Assembly (NCBI RefSeq): GCF_000220705.2 | Contig: NZ_CP023202.1 | Location: 6,850,501 to 6,914,500 of the forward strand | DNA: 64,000 bases | Direction of reading: 5' to 3' | DNA from: Streptomyces xinghaiensis S187 | GTDB taxonomy: Bacteria; Actinomycetota; Actinomycetes; Streptomycetales; Streptomycetaceae | Part shown: positions 8,135 through 16,521 of the stretch, piece after piece | Numbering within the stretch: the stretch's first letter is position 1 | Layout: the number at the start of each line of letters is the position of its first letter | The notes under the pieces: model-generated | Told to the model about the DNA's origin: nothing | The model's database searches: none | What the model saw: the letters and a program-made list of their open reading frames with translations, nothing else | Translations under genes and position numbers: made by a program

Positions 8135-8497
8135 ATGACCCTTCCGCACCGCCCCCGCACCCCCGAGATCACCGTGACCGAGGCCGTCGAGCGAGCCCGG
8201 AGCGGCGACGCCGTCCTGCTCGACGTCCGGGAGACCCCCGAGTTCACGGCCGGGCACGCCCCGGAGGCCGTCTTCCTGCCGCTCTCCGCGCTGGCCGCGG
8301 GCGCGGACCTCCCGGCCGAGGCGCGGGGACGCCCGGTGCTGGCCCTCTGCCGCTCGGGCAACCGCTCCCGGCAGGCGACCGAGATCCTGAACGGCCGCGG
8401 CATCGACACCGTCAACGTCGCGGGCGGTATGCGCGCCTGGGAGCAGGCCGGGCTGCCGGTCCGCACGGCGGGCGGCGGCCCCGGCCAGGTCGTCTGA
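8135..8497 (+). CDS. Single-domain rhodanese (sulfurtransferase)
   Basis: 120 aa, ATG with CGGAG upstream. A complete rhodanese domain is present: LLDVRETPEFTAGHAPEAVF, then the active-site loop LALCRSGNRSRQA with the catalytic Cys in a C-R-S-G-N-R loop, then NVAGGMRAWEQAGLPV. It is likely cytosolic and takes sulfane sulfur from persulfides to thiols or sulfite. It follows the cstB-like gene by 134 bp, so it either shares that operon by read-through or has its own weak promoter. Confidence 0.92.
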   Translation: MTLPHRPRTPEITVTEAVERARSGDAVLLDVRETPEFTAGHAPEAVFLPLSALAAGADLPAEARGRPVLALCRSGNRSRQATEILNGRGIDTVNVAGGMRAWEQAGLPVRTAGGGPGQVV

Positions 8498-8521
8498 CCC
8501 GTCCCGCCTCCGCGACCCATC

Positions 8522-8553
8522 CGATCGCCCCGGCCGTCCGGCCGGGGCGATCG
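8522..8553. terminator. Perfect 15-bp hairpin terminator
   Basis: Arms 8522-8536 and 8539-8553 around TC; very stable, directly after the rhodanese gene. Confidence 0.82.
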
Positions 8554-8625
8554 CGCTGCCGGGAGACGGACAGCGCGAGGGGCGCCGGAGCCGCGGGGCC
8601 GATGGCCGGACCGGGATACCGGAGG

Positions 8626-8644
8626 ATGCCCCTGCGGGTATGGT
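8626..8644 (+). promoter_or_regulatory. Predicted CstR operator overlapping a -10 box
   Basis: ATGCCCCTGCGGGTAT (8626-8641) fits the ATAC-N8-GTAT pattern with one mismatch. Its last bases form TATGGT (8639-8644), a plausible -10. The layout is the same as at 6572 and 61329. It lies about 170 bp before the membrane rhodanese; the long leader between them holds no obvious gene. Confidence 0.55.
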
Positions 8645-8812
8645 GTGGGCCGCCGGTACCTCCCGTCCGTCCACCGGACGGCGGGGAAGCCGCCGCGCGC
8701 CCAGGACGTACCCTGACCGACCGGATACGTGCCGGGCCCGGCCCCCACCGGCAGGCACCCCCGGCAAGCAGGCCCCGACCCCGTATGCGCGACGAGTAAG
8801 GACCCGGAATCC

Positions 8813-9379
8813 ATGAGCTCGGCTCTGACCCCCCAGCAGCTGCACCCCCGCCTGGACCACCTCACCGTCATAGACGTGCGCACCCCCGGTGAGTACGCGG
8901 GCGGCCACATCCCCGGTGCCCTCAACATCCCGCTCGACCAGCTCCGGCGCGCCCTGCCCGAGCTGCGGGAAGCGGCCGGGCGCGGCGAGCTCGCCGTGGT
9001 CTGCGCCTCCGGTTCCCGCTCGCAGCAGGCGTGCGAGGAGCTCACCGCGGCCGGTGTCCCCGCCGCGACCCTCGTCGGCGGCACCGACGCCTGGGCGGAG
9101 CACGGCCATCCGCTCAACCGGCCCGAGGGCGGCCGCCGGGCCTGGGCGATGGACCGTCAGGTCCGGCTGGTGGCCGGCTCCCTGGTCCTGCTCGGCCTGG
9201 TCCTCGGTCTCTTCTTCCCCATGGCGCGGTGGATCTCGGCGTTCATCGCCGGCGGGCTGGTCTTCTCCGCCCTCACCAACACCTGCGGCATGGCCGTCAT
9301 GCTCGGCAAGCTGCCGTACAACAGCCGGCCGCGCGGCGGCGCCGACCTGGACACCACCCTGGCGGAACTCCGCGGCTGA
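8813..9379 (+). CDS. Membrane-anchored rhodanese with DUF2892 domain
   Basis: 188 aa. The N-terminal rhodanese domain (residues about 5-105) has VIDVRTPGEYAGGHIPGALN and active-site loop VVCASGSRSQQA with Cys. The C-terminal domain (about 115-175) has two membrane helices (LVAGSLVLLGLVLGLFF and WISAFIAGGLVFSALT) followed by NTCGMAVMLGKLPYN, the DUF2892 signature seen in YgaP-like inner-membrane sulfurtransferases. It probably handles sulfane sulfur at the membrane. Its own promoter region carries a CstR-like box. Confidence 0.92.
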   Translation: MSSALTPQQLHPRLDHLTVIDVRTPGEYAGGHIPGALNIPLDQLRRALPELREAAGRGELAVVCASGSRSQQACEELTAAGVPAATLVGGTDAWAEHGHPLNRPEGGRRAWAMDRQVRLVAGSLVLLGLVLGLFFPMARWISAFIAGGLVFSALTNTCGMAVMLGKLPYNSRPRGGADLDTTLAELRG

Positions 9380-9386
9380 CGGCACG

Positions 9387-9444
9387 GCGCCGCCCCGGGT
9401 GCGCGTCCCCACCGCAGGAAGCGGGGGCGCACCCGGGGCGGCGC
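9387..9444. terminator. 18-bp hairpin between convergent genes
   Basis: Arms 9387-9404 and 9427-9444 are perfect reverse complements with a 22-nt loop, between the membrane rhodanese and the beta-glucosidase gene. Confidence 0.8.
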
Positions 9445-9496
9445 GGTGTCCGGAGCCGGCCGGGCCCCGTGATCCCGGCCGTGCTCCGGAGGTCCG

Positions 9497-10957
9497 TCAG
9501 CTCGTGCCGTCCGCGGCCGGCGGCAGGACGTTGCTCCGCGCCACCCCCGCGTACCAGCGGGCGCTGGACTTCGGAATGCGCGTGCCGGTCGGATAGTCCA
9601 CGTACACCGCGCCGAACCGCTTGCTGTAGCCGTAGCCCCACTCGAAGTTGTCGAGCAGCGACCAGAGGAAGTAGCCGCGGACGTCCACCCCGGCCGCGAT
9701 CGCCCGGTGCACGGCGTCGAGATGGCCGTGGAGGTAGCCGATCCGGCCCGGGTCGCGCACCTCGCCCTCCGGACCGGCGTAGTCGTCGAAGGCCGCGCCG
9801 TTCTCCGTGATCATCAGCGGCAGCCCGGGAACGTCGTCCCGGACCCGGAGCAGCAGGTCGTAGAGCCCGCTCGGGTCGACGGCCCACCCCATGGCCGTGG
9901 TGTCGCCGGGCGGCAGGTGGAAGGCGACCCGGTCGCCGCCCGGCCAGGGGCTGTACGGGCTGGCGCCGTGCCCGTCCGAGCGGTGCGCCCCGGCCTCGGC
10001 GGCGGCCGAGACGAGCGTGGGCGTGTAGTAGTTGACGCCCAGGAAGTCCAGCGGCTGCCTGATCTCGGCGGTGTCACCGTCCCGGACGAACGACCAGTCC
10101 GTCAGATGCGCGGTGTCGGCCTGGGTGTCGGCCGGGTATTCGCCGTGCAGCATGGGCCCGGTGAAGACCCGGTTGGCGACGCCGTCGATCCGGCGGACCG
10201 CGTCCGCGTCCTCGGCGCTGTCCGTCAGCGGCCTTACGTGGTGCAGGTTGAGGGTGACGGACATCTTGGTGCCGGCGGGTGTTCCGGAGCGCAGCGCCTG
10301 GACGGCCAGTCCGTGCCCGAGGTTGAGGTGGTGCGCCGCGCGGAGCGCCGCCACCTGGTCGGTGCGGCCCGGGGCGTGCACCCCGGAGCCGTAGCCGAGG
10401 AAGGCGCTGCACCACGGCTCGTTGAGGGTGGTCCAGGTCCGTACCCGGTCGCCCAGGGCCTCGGCGGCCAGGGCCGCGTAGTCGGCGAAACGGTGGGAGG
10501 TCTCCCGCTGCGGCCAGCCGCCGGCGTCCTCCAGATCCTGGGGGAGGTCCCAGTGGTAGAGGGTGGCGACCGGCTGGATGCCCTTCTCCAGCAGTTCGTC
10601 GGTGAGCCGGCGGTAGAAGTCCAGGCCCTTCTGCAGGGCCGGGCCGCGCCCGGTGGGCTGGACGCGCGGCCAGGAGATGGAGAACCGGTAGGCCCCCACC
10701 CCCAGATCCGCCATGATCGCGACGTCCTCGCGCCAGCGGTGGTAATGGTCGGTGGCGATGTCCCCGGTGTCGCCGTTGCGCACCTTCCCGGGCGTGCGGG
10801 AGAAGGTGTCCCAGATGGAGGGGGTGCGGCCGTCGATGTCGGCGGCGCCCTCGATCTGGTAGGCGGCGGTGGCGGTGCCCCAGAGGAAGCCGGGCGGGAA
10901 GGCGCGGCCGCCGGTGGAGTCCGCGGCGGGGGCGGTCGTACGGGGTGCTGAGGACAC
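9497..10957 (-). CDS. bglC: GH1 beta-glucosidase of the cellobiose operon
   Basis: 486 aa from the GTG at 10957, which has GAAGGA eight bases upstream; a start at 10972 would overlap that site. It is a complete family-1 glycosidase: FLWGTATAAYQIEGA near the N-terminus, TLNEPWCSAF with the acid/base Glu, and MITENGAAFDD with the nucleophile Glu. No signal peptide is present, so it is intracellular. As the last gene after cebE-cebF-cebG on the same strand, it would hydrolyse imported cellobiose and cello-oligosaccharides to glucose. In Streptomyces this gene is under CebR control. Confidence 0.95.
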   Translation of the reverse strand: MSSAPRTTAPAADSTGGRAFPPGFLWGTATAAYQIEGAADIDGRTPSIWDTFSRTPGKVRNGDTGDIATDHYHRWREDVAIMADLGVGAYRFSISWPRVQPTGRGPALQKGLDFYRRLTDELLEKGIQPVATLYHWDLPQDLEDAGGWPQRETSHRFADYAALAAEALGDRVRTWTTLNEPWCSAFLGYGSGVHAPGRTDQVAALRAAHHLNLGHGLAVQALRSGTPAGTKMSVTLNLHHVRPLTDSAEDADAVRRIDGVANRVFTGPMLHGEYPADTQADTAHLTDWSFVRDGDTAEIRQPLDFLGVNYYTPTLVSAAAEAGAHRSDGHGASPYSPWPGGDRVAFHLPPGDTTAMGWAVDPSGLYDLLLRVRDDVPGLPLMITENGAAFDDYAGPEGEVRDPGRIGYLHGHLDAVHRAIAAGVDVRGYFLWSLLDNFEWGYGYSKRFGAVYVDYPTGTRIPKSSARWYAGVARSNVLPPAADGTS

Positions 10958-11064
10958 GAGGGGTCCTTCCACGGTGCGGTGGTACGGAGGGGGAGGGGAG
11001 GAGAAGGGCAGCCGGGGGAGACCGGACGGCCGCCCGGTGGGGGAGGAGGGGAGGGGGCGGGCCG

Positions 11065-11988
11065 TCAGCCCTTGACCGCGCCCTGCATGATCCCGCCGAC
11101 GATCTGGCGGCCGAAGACGACGAACATCAGCAGCAGCGGCAGCGTGCCGAGCAGAGCGCCGGCCATGATGACCGACTGGTCCCGCACATAACCCGCGCTG
11201 AGCTGGGTCAGGGCGACCGGGATCGTGGGGTTGCTCATGTCCAGTGCGATGAACGGCCAGAAGAAGTCGTTCCAGGCGTGCACGAACGTGATCATGAAGA
11301 TGACGGCCATCGCCGGGCGCGCGACGGGCAGCACGATGCTCCAGAAGATCCGCAGCGAGTGCGCGCCGTCGACCCGGCCGGCCTCGATGAGCTCGTCCGG
11401 CAGCGCCTCGCTGAGGTACTGCCGCATGAAGAACACACCGACCGCGCTGACCAGGGTCGGGAAGATGACGGCGGGCAGCTTCTGGCCCCAGCCCAGCTCG
11501 CTCATCATCATGAACAGCGGCACGACGCCGAGCTGGGGCGGCACCATCATCGTGCCGATGACCAGCGTCATCAGGACGTTGCGGCCCTTGAAGCGCAGCT
11601 TGGCGAAGGCGAAGCCGGCCAGGGTGGCGAAGAGCACCGTGGACAGGGCGATCGTCCCGGCCACGATGGTGCTGTTGATCAGGGCCTGCCCCATCGCGGC
11701 GTCCTCCCAGGCCGCCGCCAGGTTCTTGAAGAGGTTCGGGCCCGGCAGGAAGGGCGGAGGGGTCTGGCTGACCCGGGTGTTGTCGGTCGAGGCCGCCACC
11801 ATCGTCCAGTACAGCGGGAAGATGGAGAGGAGCGCGGCCAGGATCAGCAGGGCGTAGGAGAGCGGGCCGGCGTGGTGCTGGCGGCCGGCCCGGGGGCGCA
11901 GCCGCAGCCGGTTGCGGGCCGGGAACGGCGCGGAACTCGGAGGGGACTTGCGGGGGTTGGCCCGGCCGGGGGCGGTTTCGGTGGTCAT
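11065..11988 (-). CDS. cebG: Cellobiose ABC transporter permease CebG
   Basis: 307 aa. It has a short cytosolic N-terminus followed by six membrane helices starting at PLSYALLILAALLSIFPLYW. The binding-protein-dependent transport signature EAGRVDGAHSLRIFWSIVLP (the EAA loop) is near residue 205, and the terminal GRQIVGGIMQGAVKG is typical of MalG-like carbohydrate permeases. The ATPase is normally supplied in trans by MsiK in Streptomyces; none is coded here. It is 19 bp downstream of cebF. Confidence 0.93.
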   Translation of the reverse strand: MTTETAPGRANPRKSPPSSAPFPARNRLRLRPRAGRQHHAGPLSYALLILAALLSIFPLYWTMVAASTDNTRVSQTPPPFLPGPNLFKNLAAAWEDAAMGQALINSTIVAGTIALSTVLFATLAGFAFAKLRFKGRNVLMTLVIGTMMVPPQLGVVPLFMMMSELGWGQKLPAVIFPTLVSAVGVFFMRQYLSEALPDELIEAGRVDGAHSLRIFWSIVLPVARPAMAVIFMITFVHAWNDFFWPFIALDMSNPTIPVALTQLSAGYVRDQSVIMAGALLGTLPLLLMFVVFGRQIVGGIMQGAVKG

Positions 11989-12007
11989 GGTGGTTACCGC
12001 TCCCTGG

Positions 12008-13096
12008 TCAGGACGAGGAGGAGGACAAGGACGACGAGGACGGGGAGGCGGGTGGCGGCGCGGCCGGCCCGGGCCGGGCCGCGGCCTGCCGGGACGCCAT
12101 CAGGCGCTTGATGAGGCGCTGCGCCACGAAGACCAGGATGAGCAGCAGGAACATCGTCCACGCGACCGTGGCCGCCCGCCCCATCTGGTAGTTCTTCCAG
12201 CCCTCCTCGTACAGCAGCAGCCCGAGGGTCTGGTACTGGTTGTTCACGCCGCCCGTGATGCCGTTCGGGCCCTGGCCGAAGATCAGCGGTTCGCCGAAGA
12301 GCTGGGTGGAACCGATGGTGGAGAGCACGATGGTGAAGACGATCGTGGGCCGGATGCCGGGGATGGTCACCGTGCGGAACTGCTGCCAGCGTGTGGCGCC
12401 GTCGATGGCCGCGGCCTCGTACCGGTCCTTGGGGATGGCCTGCATCGCCGCCAGGTACAGCAGGGCGTTGTAGCCGGTCCACCGCCAGATCACGATGGAG
12501 GAGATGGCGAACTGGGCGGGCCACTTCTGGCTCTCCCAGTCGACGTTGTCGAAGCCGAAGAGGCTCAGAAACCAGTTGATCATGCCGAAGTCGCGCTCGA
12601 AGAGCATGGTGAAGACGAGCGCGGCGGCGCCGACGGAGGTCGCGTACGGGGTGAGGGCCGCGACCCGGAAGAAGGCCGAGCCCCGCATCCGGTAGTTCAG
12701 CAGATGGGCCAGGCCCAGGGCCATCAGCAGCTGCGGGACGGCGGAGATCACGCCGATGGTGGCGGTGTTGGCGACCGCGTTCCAGAACCGCTCGTCCTGC
12801 AGGAGCTCGGTGTAGTTCTGCAGCCCCTGCCACACCATCACGTCCATGGTGGCGAGTTCCACGTCGTGGAGGGAGATCCAGGACGTGTAGAGCAGCGGGT
12901 AGAAGCTGAACGCCGCGAAGATGACGAAGAACGGGGCGATGAACGTGTAGGGCGCCGCTCCCACGTCCAGCCGGTGGAAGAGGTTGCGCCGGCGCTGCCG
13001 GGTGTCCTTGGAGCCGCCGGAGCCGGGCCCTCCGGGGGCGTCGGCCGGGGCGTCCTGTGGCCCGTCGGCCGGGGGTACCGAGGTGGAGGTGGCCAC
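12008..13096 (-). CDS. cebF: Cellobiose ABC transporter permease CebF
   Basis: 362 aa from the GTG at 13096, chosen for its GGAAGGAAG site. A Pro/Gly-rich cytosolic N-terminus (about 45 residues) precedes APYTFIAPFFVIFAAFSFYP and five further helices. The EAA loop is near DRYEAAAIDGATRWQQFRTV. The C-terminus is a Ser/Pro-rich tail (PPASPSSSSLSSSSS) with no role I can name. It is a MalF-type partner of CebG. Confidence 0.92.
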   Translation of the reverse strand: MATSTSVPPADGPQDAPADAPGGPGSGGSKDTRQRRRNLFHRLDVGAAPYTFIAPFFVIFAAFSFYPLLYTSWISLHDVELATMDVMVWQGLQNYTELLQDERFWNAVANTATIGVISAVPQLLMALGLAHLLNYRMRGSAFFRVAALTPYATSVGAAALVFTMLFERDFGMINWFLSLFGFDNVDWESQKWPAQFAISSIVIWRWTGYNALLYLAAMQAIPKDRYEAAAIDGATRWQQFRTVTIPGIRPTIVFTIVLSTIGSTQLFGEPLIFGQGPNGITGGVNNQYQTLGLLLYEEGWKNYQMGRAATVAWTMFLLLILVFVAQRLIKRLMASRQAAARPGPAAPPPASPSSSSLSSSSS

Positions 13097-13137
13097 GGAG
13101 GGCTTCCTTCCGTCAAGTCGTGGGCGGGGCGGGCGGA

Positions 13138-13176
13138 GCCCGGTGGCCGCCGCCGCGGGCGGGGCGGCCACCGGGC
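13138..13176 (-). terminator. Intercistronic hairpin between cebE and cebF
   Basis: Perfect 14-bp arms (13138-13151 and 13163-13176). A stable hairpin directly after a binding-protein gene usually protects the 3' end or partly terminates, so more binding protein than permease is made. A similar hairpin follows xylF at 44458. Confidence 0.65.
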
Positions 13177-13189
13177 GTCACGGGGTGGG

Positions 13190-14494
13190 TCAGCCGACGG
13201 CCTTCTCGATGCGCTCGTTGGTGGTCTTCCGCGCCTCGGAGGGGCTCTTGCCCTGCTCGATCAGCTGGAGGCCCTGGGAGAAGATGTCCTTGATGGTGCC
13301 GTCCTTGCGGCCCAGGACCTGCTCCTCGGGGATGTCCTTCGCGGCGGCGCCGAAGATCTCACCGATCGGCGCGTCGTTGAAGTACTCCGACTTCGCCCCG
13401 GAGACCGCCGGGTCCTTCAGCGCCTCCTCGGAGGACGGGAAGTTGCCCAGCTCCTGGAAGAGGTACGCCTGCTGCTCCGGCGCGGTCAGCCAGGCGACCA
13501 GCTTCTTGGCCTCCTCCTTCACCGGGCTGCTGTCCATGACACCGAGGAAGGAACCGCCCCAGTTGGCGCCCTTCGGAGCCTCGGCCACGTCCCACTTGCC
13601 CTTGTTCTCCGGGCCGGCCTTCTCGCTGATGTGGGCGAGCATCCAGGCCGGGCAGACGGTGGTGGCGAAGGTGCTGTTCGCCAGTCCCGGGTCCCAGCCG
13701 GGCTGGAACTGCCGCAGCTTGGCGGTGAGTCCGGCCGTCGCGGTCTCCGAGGCCAGGTCCCAGGCCTCCTGGACGGCGGGGTTCGACGTGTGGATCAGTT
13801 CGCCGTCCTTGTCATAGAACTGCTCGGAGTTGCCGTAGATCATGGCGTTGAAAAGACCCGAGGCGCTGTCCAGGTAGGCGGCCTTGTCGTCCTTGAGGCC
13901 CTTCTTGAACTTCTTGCCGGTCTCGACGTACTCGGACCAGTCGTTCTCCCAGAGCTTGGCCACCTCCTCGCGGTCGCCGGGCAGGCCGGCCTTCTCGAAG
14001 AGGTCCTTGCGGTAGCAGACGGCCATCGGGCCGATGTCCGTGCCCAGGCCGATGATCTTGTCCTTGGGGGTGGTCACCTGGCTGAGCTTCCAGGGGAGGA
14101 AGTGGTCGATGCCGTCCACGTCCGACAGGTCCGCGAACTTGTCGGCCTGGGTGTCGACGAGCTCCTTGGCCCGGCCGATCTCGATGCCCTGGATGTCCTT
14201 CAGCCCGCTCCCGGCCGCCAGCCGCGTCTGCAGGGCCGTGTAGTACGTCTGCTCGTCGCCGGCCACGTCGGCTTCGACGACGACGTCCGGGTTCTCCTTC
14301 ATGTAGCGCTTCAGGAGTTCGGTCTCCTTGAAGCCCATCACTCCGAAGAGCCCCATGGTGATCTTGGTCTTGCCGTCGTCCGTCTTCCCGCTCTCACCGT
14401 CCCCGCCCCCGCAGCCCGCGACGAGCGCGAGGGAGAGAGCGGCCGAGACGGCGGCTACGACTCTTGTACCAACTGCCTTGCGGACACTGCCCAT
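13190..14494 (-). CDS. cebE: Cellobiose/cello-oligosaccharide-binding lipoprotein CebE
   Basis: 434 aa, ATG with TAGGAGGAC upstream. The signal peptide ends in a lipobox (LVAGCGGG, lipid Cys near residue 28), so it is anchored outside the membrane. The rest is a family-1 solute-binding protein: KITMGLFGVMGFKETELLKR, GLGTDIGPMAVCYRKDLFEK and a Trp-rich C-lobe. It binds cellobiose or cellotriose and delivers it to CebFG. Two CebR operators lie 76-111 bp upstream. Confidence 0.95.
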   Translation of the reverse strand: MGSVRKAVGTRVVAAVSAALSLALVAGCGGGDGESGKTDDGKTKITMGLFGVMGFKETELLKRYMKENPDVVVEADVAGDEQTYYTALQTRLAAGSGLKDIQGIEIGRAKELVDTQADKFADLSDVDGIDHFLPWKLSQVTTPKDKIIGLGTDIGPMAVCYRKDLFEKAGLPGDREEVAKLWENDWSEYVETGKKFKKGLKDDKAAYLDSASGLFNAMIYGNSEQFYDKDGELIHTSNPAVQEAWDLASETATAGLTAKLRQFQPGWDPGLANSTFATTVCPAWMLAHISEKAGPENKGKWDVAEAPKGANWGGSFLGVMDSSPVKEEAKKLVAWLTAPEQQAYLFQELGNFPSSEEALKDPAVSGAKSEYFNDAPIGEIFGAAAKDIPEEQVLGRKDGTIKDIFSQGLQLIEQGKSPSEARKTTNERIEKAVG

Positions 14495-14569
14495 GACGTC
14501 CTCCTAGTGGCGGCGCCGGAGCGCCGGAGCCTTGGCTCTTCGAGGCTGTCCCCCCAAGCTGGGCTAGGG

Positions 14570-14605
14570 TGGGACCGTTCCCATCGCCGGGTGGGAACGA
14601 TCCCA
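14570..14605. promoter_or_regulatory. Two CebR operators
   Basis: TGGGACCGTTCCCA (14570-14583) and TGGGAACGATCCCA (14592-14605) match the known CebR site TGGGAGCGCTCCCA in 12 of 14 positions each, with intact TGGGA/TCCCA arms. Their centres are 22 bp apart, about two helix turns. They lie between cebE and cebR; cebE is the obvious target. Confidence 0.9.
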
Positions 14606-14782
14606 CCGGGGTTGCTGATGACTGTGTGACCGAAAACGGATGGCGTCAAGAAGAGAAGTCGTCTCCGTTACGAGAACGTGTCCCAGTCCCCGACGGCCGG
14701 GAGGCGGGCGGGCCGCCGTCTGGCACAATGCGCTGCTAGGCGCCGTCCGCGGCGCCGTGCAGGAGAGGAGAGACGGCAGCCC

Positions 14783-15799
14783 ATGGGCGCCAGTCAACGG
14801 CCAACTATTAAAACCGTGGCCGCGCGAGCCGGGGTCGGCCGCACCACGGTCTCCCGCGTACTCAACGGTTCTCCCCTGGTCAGCGACGCGGCCAAGGCTG
14901 CCGTCGAGGCGGCGATCAGCGAGCTCAACTACGTCCCCAACTCGGTGGCCCGGAGCCTCGTCACGAGCCGGGCCGACTCCATCGCGCTGGTGATCCCCGA
15001 GTCCGAGAGCCGGCTCGGCTCCGAGCCGTACTTCTCCGCCGTGATCCGCGGAGTGAGCACCGGACTCGCCGAGAGCCAGATCCAGTTGCTCCTCGTCCTC
15101 GTCCGCGACCAGCGGGAACTGGACCAGTTCACCCGGTTCCTCGCCGCCCGCCGCGTCGACGGCGTGCTGCTGGTCTCCGTCCACCGTGACGACCCGCTGC
15201 CCGGACTGCTGGAGGAGATGGGCCTGCCGACCGTCCTCGCCGGCCGCCGGTCGCCGGACGAGGTCCTGCCCCACGTCCACTCCGACAACCTGGGGGGCGC
15301 CGCCGAGGCGGTGCGCCACCTGCTGGAGCGCGGACGCACCAGGATCGCGACCATCAGCGGTCCCCTCGACATGGACGTCGGCCACAGCCGGCTCCAGGGC
15401 TGGCGCGACGAACTGCGGCGCGGCGGCCTGGAACCGGACGAGAGCATGGCCGAGCCCGCCGACTTCACCGAGGAGGGCGGCCGCGCCGCGATCCGCGCCC
15501 TGCTGGAGCGGCACCCCGGCCTGGACGCCGTGTTCGCCGCCTCGGACGTGATGGCGGCGGGCGCCCTGGCCGAACTGCGCAAGCTCGGGCGGCGGGTCCC
15601 GGAGGACGTGGCGGTGGTCGGCTTCGACGACTCGATCATCGCCCGCCACACCGACCCGCCGCTGACCTCGGTCCGCCAGCCCGTCGAGGAACTGGGCCGC
15701 ACCATAACGGAGTTGCTGCTGAAGGAGATCGACGAGCCGGGGAGCGCGGAGCACTCCCTGGTGCTGCCCACCTCGCTCGTCGTCCGCGACTCCAGCTGA
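14783..15799 (+). CDS. cebR: LacI-family cellobiose-utilisation repressor CebR
   Basis: 338 aa; the ATG at 14783 follows AGGAGAGGAGAG. The N-terminal helix-turn-helix is TIKTVAARAGVGRTTVSRVL with the hinge NYVPNSVARSL. The periplasmic-binding-like sensor domain follows (IALVIPESESR, GVLLVSVHRDD, DAVFAASDVMAAGAL, VAVVGFDDSIIARHTDPPLT). It is divergent from cebEFG-bglC. In S. griseus and S. scabies, CebR is released from DNA by cellobiose or cellotriose and so opens cellulose utilisation; in S. scabies it also gates thaxtomin production. Confidence 0.94.
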   Translation: MGASQRPTIKTVAARAGVGRTTVSRVLNGSPLVSDAAKAAVEAAISELNYVPNSVARSLVTSRADSIALVIPESESRLGSEPYFSAVIRGVSTGLAESQIQLLLVLVRDQRELDQFTRFLAARRVDGVLLVSVHRDDPLPGLLEEMGLPTVLAGRRSPDEVLPHVHSDNLGGAAEAVRHLLERGRTRIATISGPLDMDVGHSRLQGWRDELRRGGLEPDESMAEPADFTEEGGRAAIRALLERHPGLDAVFAASDVMAAGALAELRKLGRRVPEDVAVVGFDDSIIARHTDPPLTSVRQPVEELGRTITELLLKEIDEPGSAEHSLVLPTSLVVRDSS

Positions 15800-15942
15800 T
15801 CCTCCGCGCACCCGGCCCCGGCCGCCCCGGACCCCAGCCCGCCGTCCGCGGCGTCCGCCCCGCCGGAGGCATGTCCTCCTCCCGTCCGCGTTGTTAGCCT
15901 CGCCGCGTCACCTCCCGAGCACCTCACGTGAAGGAGAAACCC

Positions 15943-16365
15943 ATGCGGAGAAAGCGCGTCCCGGGCTTAGCCGCGGCCCTCACCACGGGCCTCGCCCTCG
16001 CCCTGCCGGTCCTCCCGGCCGGACCGGCCGCGGCCGCCTCCCCGGCCGCCGCGCCCGGATCCTCGCTGACCCTCACCATCACCCCGGACCAGCCGTCCGG
16101 GTCCGGCCCGCGCACCACCGTCACCCTGGAGTGCGACCCGCCGGGCGGCACCCACCCCCGCCCCAAGGAGGCCTGCGCGACGCTGGCCGCTGCGGACGGG
16201 TACTTCGAGCGGATCGCCCCCGGCTCCGCGGGCTGCACGGGGCTCTGGGCACCGGTGACCGTCACCGCCGACGGCACCTGGGGAGCCCGTGAGGTCTCCT
16301 TCACGGAGCGGTACTCCAACCGCGGCTGTGCGGCCGCCGCGACCGGGGGTGTCTTCCGCTTCTGA
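15943..16365 (+). CDS. Secreted subtilisin-inhibitor-like (SSI family) protein with TTA codon
   Basis: 140 aa; the ATG at 15943 has GAAGGAG upstream. Signal peptide about residues 1-32 (cut near AAAA/SPA). The mature part has the SSI pattern: SLTLTITPDQ, TLECDPPGGTHPRPKEAC, GCTGLWAPVTVTADGTW, then SFTERYSNRGC and a terminal VFRF. Four Cys give the two SSI disulfides. In SSI the reactive P1 residue sits two after the Cys of the loop (C-P-M-V); here the loop reads C-T-G-L, so P1 would be Gly, which is unusual. Leu9 is encoded by TTA (15967-15969), so translation likely needs the bldA tRNA, fitting a late developmental role. Confidence 0.82.
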   Translation: MRRKRVPGLAAALTTGLALALPVLPAGPAAAASPAAAPGSSLTLTITPDQPSGSGPRTTVTLECDPPGGTHPRPKEACATLAAADGYFERIAPGSAGCTGLWAPVTVTADGTWGAREVSFTERYSNRGCAAAATGGVFRF

Positions 16366-16521
16366 GCCGCTGACCGGCTCCTCCGGGCATCCCGGCCCGT
16401 GGCGGCGCGGCCCCCGGAACGGGCGGTGCCGGGGCCGACCCGGGCCCCGGCCGAACCGTGATCGCACGGTAATGGGCCCCACACCTCCCACCCGGGGGCC
16501 CGCTGGCGCATACTGGACCCA

